DNA from: Paludibacteraceae bacterium
Lineage (GTDB): Bacteria > Bacteroidota > Bacteroidia > Bacteroidales > Paludibacteraceae
Length of the DNA stretch: 15,571 nt
Direction of reading: 5' to 3'
NCBI GenBank assembly: GCA_947471245.1
Contig: CANIXM010000007.1
Location: 1 to 15,571, forward strand
Positions 7,599-13,873 of the stretch are shown here, piece by piece. The notes beneath the pieces were generated by a model. The model saw nothing but the letters and a program-made list of their open reading frames with translations, had not been told where the DNA came from and made no database searches. Numbering within the stretch: the first letter of the stretch is position 1; each line of letters begins with the position of its first letter. The position numbers and the translations under genes were made by a program.

Positions 7599-8351
7599 TC
7601 AGCCAAACCTACCAGTGATATAATTTTGAGTAGAAAGCTTTTGAGGATTGGTAAAGATAGTCGTTGTTTTGTCATATTCAATCAATTCCCCCAAATAAAA
7701 ATAAGCAGTCTTGTCGCTAACACGTGATGCTTGTTGCATATTGTGAGTGACGATAACGATGGTGTAGTCCTGCTTCAATTCATGTATTAAATCCTCAATT
7801 TTGGTTGTAGAAATTGGATCCAGTGCAGATGCTGGTTCATCCATCAATATCACTTTAGGCTTTACAGCTAGTGCCCTTGCTATACAAAGCCTTTGCTGTT
7901 GCCCTAAAGACAATGCAAAAGCAGATTTTTTCATTTTCTCCTTTACTTCACCCCAAAGTGCTGCTGATTTTAATGATTCTTCTACTCTTTGTTCAATCAA
8001 TGCTTTGTCCTTTACACCATTTACACGGAGACCATATGCTACATTATCGAATATTGATTTGGGAAATGGATTGGGCTTTTGGAAAACCATCCCCACCTCT
8101 TTACGCAACTCATCCACTCTGACCGAAGTGGCATAAATATCTAGTCCATTTATTAGAATAGTGCCAGTAATACTTACACCGTCAATTAAGTCATTCATCC
8201 GATTGAGCAACCTCAAAAAAGTTGACTTGCCGCATCCTGAGGGACCTATCAGCGCTACTACTTCAGACTTTTGTACTTCTAGATTTATATTTTTAAGTGT
8301 GTGAAAATTACCATAGTAAAAATCAACATTACGTGCATCAATAGTTGACAT
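7599..8351 (-). CDS. pstB: Phosphate ABC transporter ATP-binding protein PstB
   Basis: ATPase of the high-affinity phosphate importer, bound to the cytoplasmic face of PstCA. It has 250 residues, normal length. Walker A GPSGCGKST is at 36-44, the Q-loop glutamine at 91 in FQKPNPFP (a PstB signature), Walker B VILMDEP at 167-173, the D-loop SALDP and the H-loop histidine 203 in VTHNMQQA. The ABC signature is LSLGQQQRLCIARALA at 147 onward. Family members usually have LSGGQ, so the first glycine is replaced by leucine; I confirmed this in the codons (TCT TTA GGG CAA). It follows pstA with a 102-nt gap. A GGATTA-GTTACAAGTTA motif lies upstream and recurs before pstA. Confidence 0.95.
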   Translation of the reverse strand: MSTIDARNVDFYYGNFHTLKNINLEVQKSEVVALIGPSGCGKSTFLRLLNRMNDLIDGVSITGTILINGLDIYATSVRVDELRKEVGMVFQKPNPFPKSIFDNVAYGLRVNGVKDKALIEQRVEESLKSAALWGEVKEKMKKSAFALSLGQQQRLCIARALAVKPKVILMDEPASALDPISTTKIEDLIHELKQDYTIVIVTHNMQQASRVSDKTAYFYLGELIEYDKTTTIFTNPQKLSTQNYITGRFG

Positions 8352-8363
8352 AAGAGCTACAAC

Positions 8364-8380
8364 GGATTAGTTACAAGTTA
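8364..8380. repeat. GGATTA-GTTACAAGTTA motif upstream of pstB (copy 2)
   Basis: A 17-bp sequence starting 13 bp upstream of the pstB start. It differs from the copy at 9329-9346, upstream of pstA, only by one missing base. Confidence 0.55.
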
Positions 8381-8453
8381 AGTAAGAGTTAGTAAGATCT
8401 TTGATGTATGAAAAACACAGCAATTTAGTGTCTTAAGAACTTGAAAAATGGAA

Positions 8454-9314
8454 TTAATTGGTCTTCACTTTTTTTGCAAAATACCTTCTTAACAGATTGG
8501 CCAATATATTTAAAATCAATACAATGGTCACTAACACAAGTGCAGTGCCATAGGCTATATCTCTAGATGCCTCGATGTCTGTACCGCTAGTAGAGATTAC
8601 ATACAAGTGATATGGCAAAGCCATTACTTGGTCAAAAATACTTGAGGGCAACTTGGGCAAGAAATAGGCTGCAACAGTAAATAGTATAGGGGCTGTCTCT
8701 CCGCTCACTCGGCCGATAGACAATATCAAACCCGAAATAATATTAGGGAAAGCCATCGGAAAAACAACATTTCGAATGGTTTGTAGCTTTGATGCTCCCA
8801 ATGCCAAGCTTCCTTCACGGTAAGCATAATCAACAGCTTTCAATGATTCTTCTGTGGTTCTAATTACCAAAGGTAATGATAGTAGCCCTAGTGTCAACGA
8901 CCCTGCCAATATTGAATCGCCAAATCCAAGCGTATTGACAAAAAGCGACATACCAAAAAGTCCAAATACCACAGAAGGAACTCCACTTAAACTGTTCGTC
9001 ATGATACGAATCATAACAATCAATCGGTTATTAGCTGCATACTCACTCATAAATATCCCTGACATTATACCGATAGGGAAACTAAAAAGACTGCTTCCAA
9101 GTATAAGATAAAGCGTTCCAATTATTGCTGGATAGATACCTCCCTTAGTCATACCTTGCTCGGGAGCTTGTGATAAAAAATCCCAACTGATTGTGCCTAT
9201 TCCACGGTAGATAATTAGTCCTAGTATAATTAACAACACCCCGACAACTGAGAAACTCATTAGTCGAAACAATATGAAAGCAATTTTTTGTGCTTGTTGT
9301 TTATTAATGTTCAT
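8454..9314 (-). CDS. pstA: Phosphate ABC transporter permease PstA
   Basis: Inner-membrane permease that pairs with PstC to form the phosphate channel. It has 286 residues with six hydrophobic segments (about 13-36, 63-90, 100-122, 134-152, 188-207, 257-279), the usual PstA topology. The cytoplasmic EAA loop that contacts PstB is seen as REGSLALGASKLQTIRNVVFP-like sequence around 166-186. The conserved GVPSVVFGLFG after the third segment and SIGRVSGETAP near 199-209 are typical of PstA. The ATG at 9314 gives MNINKQQ and a short cytoplasmic tail. It lies between pstC (202-nt gap) and pstB; these gaps are wider than in compact pst operons. Confidence 0.95.
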   Translation of the reverse strand: MNINKQQAQKIAFILFRLMSFSVVGVLLIILGLIIYRGIGTISWDFLSQAPEQGMTKGGIYPAIIGTLYLILGSSLFSFPIGIMSGIFMSEYAANNRLIVMIRIMTNSLSGVPSVVFGLFGMSLFVNTLGFGDSILAGSLTLGLLSLPLVIRTTEESLKAVDYAYREGSLALGASKLQTIRNVVFPMAFPNIISGLILSIGRVSGETAPILFTVAAYFLPKLPSSIFDQVMALPYHLYVISTSGTDIEASRDIAYGTALVLVTIVLILNILANLLRRYFAKKVKTN

Positions 9315-9328
9315 TTAATCAGTGACAT

Positions 9329-9346
9329 GGATTAAGTTACAAGTTA
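9329..9346. repeat. GGATTA-GTTACAAGTTA motif upstream of pstA (copy 1)
   Basis: Reads GGATTAAGTTACAAGTTA and begins 15 bp upstream of the pstA start. Its near-identical partner precedes pstB. It may be an internal regulatory or processing site, or a leader duplicated with the genes. Confidence 0.55.
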
Positions 9347-9516
9347 GATCATTTGGAAGTTAGCTTGTAAATATGGAACTAGATGTTTTTATAAGAATTG
9401 TAGTTGTGTTAATGCTTGCTATTCTTTGCTTAATCATATTTGTTTTTTGCAGTCCGATTCTAGATAACCGCTTGTAGATGAAATAAGACATTTAAAGAAG
9501 ACCAACATCCCTTATT

Positions 9517-10686
9517 TCACTTTTTCTTCAAAGAAAAAAAATCGACTGCAATACTAAGTATCATGGTGACAACAAATAACACTACACCTAAAGCAAACAA
9601 AGCTTGATAGTGTGCACTTCCCACAGATACTTCTCCTAACTCAGCTGCAATTGTTGCAGGAATAGTACGCATAGGTTCAGTGATCGAATGCGGCATCACA
9701 GCCGCATTGCCTGTAACCATCAGCACTGCAATAGTCTCACCAATTGCCCTACCAATCCCCAATACCACGGCAGAGATAATTCCCGATTTAGCATAAGGAA
9801 TTATCACTTTGTAAATAGTTTGCCACTGTGTAGCCCCGAGTGCCAGGCTCGCTTCCTTAGTAGCATAAGGCACTTTGCGTATGGCGTCCTCTGTAATGGT
9901 GATAATAGTAGGAAGTGCCATGATGCCAAGCACCACACTGCCAGCCAATCCGGTTTCTCCCACTGGAAAATTGAGCACCTGACGTAGAAAAGGAACTACC
10001 ACCACTAATCCAAAAAAACCATAAACCACCGCAGGAATCCCTGCCAGTAATTCTATTAAAGGTTTAAGAAAATTCCTTAGTTTAACAGAAGCTACTTCTG
10101 CCATATAAATGCCCACAGCCAATCCAAATGGCAACGCCAGCGCCACAGCTCCAACGCTTACCCACAAAGTGCCCAAAAGCAGTGGCAATAATCCAAACTG
10201 TGGGGCGGGTGTAGCAGTAGGATACCACTCTTGACCACCAAAAAAATCAACAGGTCGAATGGTCTGTTGATCCAATATAACTCCTTTGAACTCTTTGGTA
10301 ATATACACCATAGGTAGATAAAGGAGTATCCCACTGTGATCATCAACTAAATCATTAATTTTTTTTGAAATGTCCTCATTAGACATGCTCCACTTTTTGT
10401 CTATATCGCTTAATCTAACCATCTCAATGGCCTCTTCCTTGCCTCCAACTTCATCCCAGTTAACAATCTCTGAATCAAATATCTGTTTGATTTGATATGA
10501 ACTCAACTCATTCACTGGGTTGGATTTATTCGTCACCAAAATGTAACCTTCCTCAATGACTGGTTTGTTAAACAAACCTGATGCTTCTTTGAATAAAAAA
10601 AGTACGATTAACAATATAGTAATACTGGTAACACTGCCACTGATGAGCAATAATCCTTCTACGAATCTTTCAATAAATCGTTTCAC
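9517..10686 (-). CDS. pstC: Phosphate ABC transporter permease PstC with inserted PstS-like segment
   Basis: Inner-membrane permease partner of PstA. At 389 residues it is longer than the usual 300-320. After TM1 (about 15-33) comes an extra extracytoplasmic segment (about 42-145). Residues 46-93 resemble the window's own PstS around 102-147: both carry SNPV, LS, IF, NW and EVGG in register. The permease core follows, from DFFGGQEWYP at 147 through five further membrane segments, with the EAA-type loop EASLALGATQWQTI at 278-291 and GIGRAIGETIAVLMVTG near 310-326. The start is GTG at 10686: an in-frame ATG two codons upstream is followed at once by TGA, and no later Met occurs before residue 94. 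It is first in the pst operon, with a -7 element and Pho-box array just upstream. Confidence 0.93.
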   Translation of the reverse strand: MKRFIERFVEGLLLISGSVTSITILLIVLFLFKEASGLFNKPVIEEGYILVTNKSNPVNELSSYQIKQIFDSEIVNWDEVGGKEEAIEMVRLSDIDKKWSMSNEDISKKINDLVDDHSGILLYLPMVYITKEFKGVILDQQTIRPVDFFGGQEWYPTATPAPQFGLLPLLLGTLWVSVGAVALALPFGLAVGIYMAEVASVKLRNFLKPLIELLAGIPAVVYGFFGLVVVVPFLRQVLNFPVGETGLAGSVVLGIMALPTIITITEDAIRKVPYATKEASLALGATQWQTIYKVIIPYAKSGIISAVVLGIGRAIGETIAVLMVTGNAAVMPHSITEPMRTIPATIAAELGEVSVGSAHYQALFALGVVLFVVTMILSIAVDFFSLKKK

Positions 10687-10708
10687 TCACATTTAGTTTT
10701 GAATAATA

Positions 10709-10716
10709 CAAAGATA
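10709..10716 (-). promoter_or_regulatory. -7 promoter element of the pstCAB-phoU operon
   Basis: On the minus strand TATCTTTG fits TAnnTTTG exactly, 22 bp upstream of the pstC GTG. No TTG lies 19 nt further upstream. Instead the 11-bp-periodic array begins 23 bp away, as expected for an activator-dependent promoter. Confidence 0.6.
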
Positions 10717-10739
10717 CCTACATCTACATGAAATTTCTA

Positions 10740-10812
10740 TTACATATATGTTACATATATATTACATAAGTCACATTAACATCATGTTAATGAAAATGTA
10801 ATAATATCGTAA
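10740..10812. promoter_or_regulatory. Pho-box-like array: seven heptamers at 11-bp spacing, two orientations
   Basis: Heptamers begin at 10740, 10751, 10762, 10773, 10784, 10795 and 10806, always 11 bp apart. The first three are perfect TTACATA. The last four, read on the minus strand, are TTAATGT, TTAACAT, TTACATT and TTACGAT. PhoB-family regulators bind direct heptamer repeats with 4-bp spacers (11-bp period), so this is the expected layout of a Pho box. It lies between divergent pstC and the metallophosphoesterase gene and could serve both. The binding protein is inferred from spacing and context, not proven. Confidence 0.72.
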
Positions 10813-10845
10813 TAGTTTTGATTTATTCTTGAAATAGTTCATTAC

Positions 10846-10853
10846 TAATTTTG
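10846..10853 (+). promoter_or_regulatory. -7 promoter element of the phosphoesterase-glycosyltransferase operon
   Basis: TAATTTTG fits TAnnTTTG, 33 bp downstream of the last heptamer of the array and 90 bp upstream of the ATG at 10944. No TTG is found at the 19-nt spacing. Confidence 0.5.
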
Positions 10854-10943
10854 TATATCGATTTTGGATGAAAGAGGTAAGTTATTTTCCCTTGATCATA
10901 AATCTATGAATGAGTCATATAACAAAATTAAATAAAGATTAAT

Positions 10944-11759
10944 ATGCAGCCTACAACGCAAAAGTTTTATCCTACCATAGTCATTTCTGATGTTCATTTA
11001 GGCACAGAACATTCCAAGACCACTGAATTAACTGATTTTTTACGTTCGGTCAACTGTGATAAATTAATCCTAAATGGCGATATAGTGGATGGATGGCATC
11101 TGCAAAAAGGTGGTATGGGAAAATGGAAACACAAACATACCGAATTTTTTAAAGTCATCATGAAAATGATGGAAAACCACAATACACAAATCATATACGT
11201 AAGAGGTAATCATGATGATTTTATCGATCATTTAGCCCCTTTGACTTTTGACAATCTGTCAATTGTAAAAGACCATGTCCATGAAAAAAACGGTAAAAAA
11301 TATTACGTTGTACATGGTGATGTATTTGATAATATCACATCAAACATGGTGTGGCTTGCCAAACTTGGCGATGTCGGTTACACCTTTTTACTTTGGGTAA
11401 ATAGAATATATAACATCTATCGTTCAAAAAGAGGATTGAACTATTTCTCACTTTCTCAGCAAATCAAACAAAAAGTTAAATCAGCAGTGTCATACATATC
11501 TGACTTTGAAAATGAGTTGGCCACATTAGCCAAAGCACGACATGCTGATGGGGTTATTTGTGGACATATACATCAATCTGCAAATACCATGATCAATGGC
11601 ATACACTACTTAAATTCTGGAGACTGGGTAGAAAGCATGACTGCACTTCTCGAGCATGAAGATGGTACGTGGGAAGTCTATAACCATGTCTGTGAAGTAG
11701 AACAAGACATCCACCCAAAAAGAAAAGCCATACCACTTTACGAACTGAAGGTTTCATAA
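10944..11759 (+). CDS. PlcP-type calcineurin-like metallophosphoesterase (COG2908; candidate phospholipase C)
   Basis: Two-metal phosphoesterase of the family holding LpxH (UDP-2,3-diacylglucosamine hydrolase) and PlcP, the phospholipase C that removes phospholipid head groups under phosphate starvation. It has 271 residues, no signal peptide and no membrane segment. Metal ligands in order: D16 and H18 in ISDVHLG, D46 in NGDIVDG, N89 and H90 in RGNHDD, H124 in VVHGDVFD, H208 and H210 in CGHIHQ. Features recalled from PlcP-like proteins include GDIVDGW, NYFSLSQQIKQKVKSAV and NSGDWVES. It is followed 35 nt later by a glycosyltransferase and is divergent from pstC across a Pho-like array. Context favours lipid remodelling over lipid A synthesis, but an LpxH-like role cannot be excluded from sequence. 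The family is certain; the substrate is inferred. Confidence 0.82.
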   Translation: MQPTTQKFYPTIVISDVHLGTEHSKTTELTDFLRSVNCDKLILNGDIVDGWHLQKGGMGKWKHKHTEFFKVIMKMMENHNTQIIYVRGNHDDFIDHLAPLTFDNLSIVKDHVHEKNGKKYYVVHGDVFDNITSNMVWLAKLGDVGYTFLLWVNRIYNIYRSKRGLNYFSLSQQIKQKVKSAVSYISDFENELATLAKARHADGVICGHIHQSANTMINGIHYLNSGDWVESMTALLEHEDGTWEVYNHVCEVEQDIHPKRKAIPLYELKVS

Positions 11760-11794
11760 CAACCTATTTCACTTAAGTTTTCAATCGTCAATTC

Positions 11795-13018
11795 ATGAGA
11801 TACTTATTTATTGTACAAGGAGAAGGTCGTGGACACATGACACAAGCCATCACACTTAGAAACATGTTGGTTCAACAAGGTCATGAAGTGGTGGAAGTTC
11901 TTGTTGGCACTAGCCCAAATAGAATTATTCCAGAATTCTTTCAACAAAAAATTAAAACCAACATCTGCACCTTCAGTAGTCCTAACTTTTCACCTACACC
12001 TAAGAATAAGCGTTCTTCAACCATTAAAAGCGTACTGTTCAATTTTCCTCGTCTTCATTTGTACCTCAAAAGCATGCTTTTTATTAGAGATAGAATAAAA
12101 TTGCATCAACCAGATAGAGTAATCAATTTTTATGAAGTCTTGGGTGGATTAACCTATTCTTTTTTCGGGCTTACACCTCCTATGATTTGCATCGCGCATC
12201 AATACATATTGATGCACAAAGACTTTAAATTTCCAAATAAGCGAAAATCTGAAATTGCTGGATTGCTGTTTTTCACTAGATTAACATGCCTTGGAGCTAA
12301 AAAAGTGCTTGCATTATCTTTTGGCAATTTCACCAATTTTGATGACGGGATTTTTGAAGTCGTACCACCATTATTGAGAGAGGAAGTCTTAAATGCCACT
12401 CCGACCAAAGGGAATTTTATTCTAGGGTATTTGCTCAACCCTCATTTCGAACAGGAGATTAGGACCTGGCATCAAGAGCACCCAGAACACGCTTTGCGCT
12501 TTTTTTGGGACAATAAGCTCGTAAGAGAAAACGTCACTACCGTTGATCCCACACTTAGCTTTCACAAACTAAATGATGTGGAATTTATTAATAACATGAA
12601 ATCGTGTAAGGCTTATGCTACTACAGGTGGATTCGAATCAATCTGTGAAGCCTTATATTTACAAAAACCAGTATTGATGGTACCAGCTCACATAGAACAA
12701 GAATGCAATGTCGTAGATGCAATGAATGTTGGTGCTGGTGTGAATGACACTGAATTCAACTTGATGAACCTGATTCAATTTGCCCCACATTATCGCCCTA
12801 ATTATAACTTCAAAAATTGGACTCTGGGCGCAGAGGATACTTTTTTACACTTGCTCACAACTCCTATTGCCAAATCAGCAAGTATTGACAGGAATTATAG
12901 CTACGTTTGGATCAAAGCTTTATTCATGGATGATATGTACATCAACAACGAGTCATCATTCCTCGAAACCGTAGCCAAATCCCAATCGGGTTACGATGTT
13001 TCCTTTGTAAATTCCTAA
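11795..13018 (+). CDS. GT-B glycosyltransferase (MurG/UGT-like); candidate glycolipid synthase
   Basis: Resembles the GT28/GT1-type GT-B fold, the superfamily that includes MurG and diacylglycerol glucosyltransferases. It has 407 residues and no signal peptide. The N-terminal domain opens with LFIVQGEGRGHMTQA, the glycine-rich acceptor-side loop (GEGRGH at 9-14). The C-terminal donor domain shows YATTGGFES at 274-282, then EALYLQKPVLMVPAH at 285-299 and EQECN at 301-305, the sugar-nucleotide contact region. The last 21 codons overlap the 3' end of the convergent regulator by 63 bp. It shares an operon with the PlcP-like phosphoesterase; I infer that it glycosylates the diacylglycerol that enzyme may release. 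Donor sugar and acceptor are unknown, and an unrelated envelope glycosyltransfer role is possible. Confidence 0.75.
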   Translation: MRYLFIVQGEGRGHMTQAITLRNMLVQQGHEVVEVLVGTSPNRIIPEFFQQKIKTNICTFSSPNFSPTPKNKRSSTIKSVLFNFPRLHLYLKSMLFIRDRIKLHQPDRVINFYEVLGGLTYSFFGLTPPMICIAHQYILMHKDFKFPNKRKSEIAGLLFFTRLTCLGAKKVLALSFGNFTNFDDGIFEVVPPLLREEVLNATPTKGNFILGYLLNPHFEQEIRTWHQEHPEHALRFFWDNKLVRENVTTVDPTLSFHKLNDVEFINNMKSCKAYATTGGFESICEALYLQKPVLMVPAHIEQECNVVDAMNVGAGVNDTEFNLMNLIQFAPHYRPNYNFKNWTLGAEDTFLHLLTTPIAKSASIDRNYSYVWIKALFMDDMYINNESSFLETVAKSQSGYDVSFVNS

Positions 13019-13645
13019 CTTTTCTCTCAGACGGGCAATATTTACATCTATGGCTCTGTCAGATACACTTGACTCTGATGACCACATACGTGCCAAAATA
13101 TCCTTTCGTGAAAACAAGTGATTCCTATTTTCCATAAACAGTTTTAATAACTCAAATTCCTTTTTAGTTAACCTAATAGGCAATTCATCAATCAGTACCT
13201 TTTTGCTTTCAATAGACAACTGTAAACTGTGATATGTCAATAATTGATTGTTTTTGTTTTCAGTGAGTTGTTTTTCGAATGTGTTAGCTACAAGAAGAGC
13301 CACGGTTTCATTGACAGCCTGCTGATCAAAAGGCTTATATAATATTTGATTGTGATCATCCATCACACTTGCGTATTTGTTCTCTTGCTCAGACTTTAAT
13401 ACAAATAGGACAGGAATATTGATTGCACCATGACTCAATTGCATTTGCTTAATCATACGATAAAGCTGTAAACCATTAGAAGCAGTATCTATTATTACAA
13501 CATTATAGCTAATGATGTTTTTCTCAAATGCTTGATTGACAGTTAAAACAATATCAACGAAATACCCTTGAAAAAATAGCATCTGTTGCAAACAAATACT
13601 ATCGGATTCAACGTCGCCGATTATCAGAAATCGATATGGATTCAT
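12956..13645 (-). CDS. PhoB-like regulator with degenerate receiver domain
   Basis: OmpR/PhoB-type protein of 229 residues, paralogous to phoB at 5805-6500. The winged-helix half (about 128-229) is strongly conserved: LTKKEFELLKLFMENRN, DILARMWSS, AIDVNIARLREKLG and NIVTRLGFGYGFEE. The receiver half has drifted. The acidic pair is reduced to G10-D11, the conserved switch Thr is Leu (FVLKS), and the GADDY segment is lost, although D53 in VVIIDTASNGL and a KPF lysine at 104 remain. Phosphorylation may be lost or altered. It may bind the same or similar sites as PhoB. No partner kinase is adjacent. It is divergent from pstS and overlaps the glycosyltransferase convergently; the stop at 12956 gives the normal family C-terminus, so this end is credible. 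A hairpin lies 2 nt upstream of the start. Confidence 0.87.
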   Translation of the reverse strand: MNPYRFLIIGDVESDSICLQQMLFFQGYFVDIVLTVNQAFEKNIISYNVVIIDTASNGLQLYRMIKQMQLSHGAINIPVLFVLKSEQENKYASVMDDHNQILYKPFDQQAVNETVALLVANTFEKQLTENKNNQLLTYHSLQLSIESKKVLIDELPIRLTKKEFELLKLFMENRNHLFSRKDILARMWSSESSVSDRAIDVNIARLREKLGIYKGNIVTRLGFGYGFEE

Positions 13646-13647
13646 AA

Positions 13648-13673
13648 GTTGCTTTTTTTATTTGCAAAGCAAC
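13648..13673 (-). repeat. Inverted repeat directly before the PhoB-like regulator start
   Basis: GTTGCTTT (13648-13655) pairs perfectly with AAAGCAAC (13666-13673) across 10 nt, 2 nt upstream of the ATG at 13645. AAAGCAACAA recurs at 13721-13730. It could be an operator or a 5' leader hairpin hindering translation. Confidence 0.5.
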
Positions 13674-13683
13674 AAAATCCATA

Positions 13684-13712
13684 TTACAGAATCACTTCAT
13701 ATACATTACAAT
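13684..13712 (+). promoter_or_regulatory. Weak Pho-box-like triplet between regulator and pstS
   Basis: TTACAGA (13684), CTTCATA (13695) and TTACAAT (13706) begin 11 bp apart and resemble the TTACATA heptamers before pstC. The match is imperfect and the site is over 100 bp from the pstS -7 element, so it may serve the divergent regulator, pstS or both. Confidence 0.35.
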
Positions 13713-13817
13713 AATATATCAAAGCAACAATCAGTCTATGTGTTTGTATTTCAGATTATTAATATAAAAGACAGTAAGCATGAGACTCAAAAATAAAGAT
13801 TAATAGAAATTAATTAA

Positions 13818-13825
13818 TAGTTTTG
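13818..13825 (+). promoter_or_regulatory. -7 promoter element of pstS
   Basis: TAGTTTTG fits TAnnTTTG, 48 bp upstream of the pstS ATG. No TTG at 19-nt spacing was found. Confidence 0.5.
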
Positions 13826-13873
13826 TAAAATGAATGTAATAATTTAGAAATTGAAAAGTAATAAACTGGAATC

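Noticed and set aside
10944..11759. Naming the metallophosphoesterase lpxH
   Set aside because: The metal-site motifs fit COG2908 in general, but the Pho-like promoter, the glycosyltransferase partner and the PlcP-like motifs argue against a plain lipid A role, so no symbol was given.
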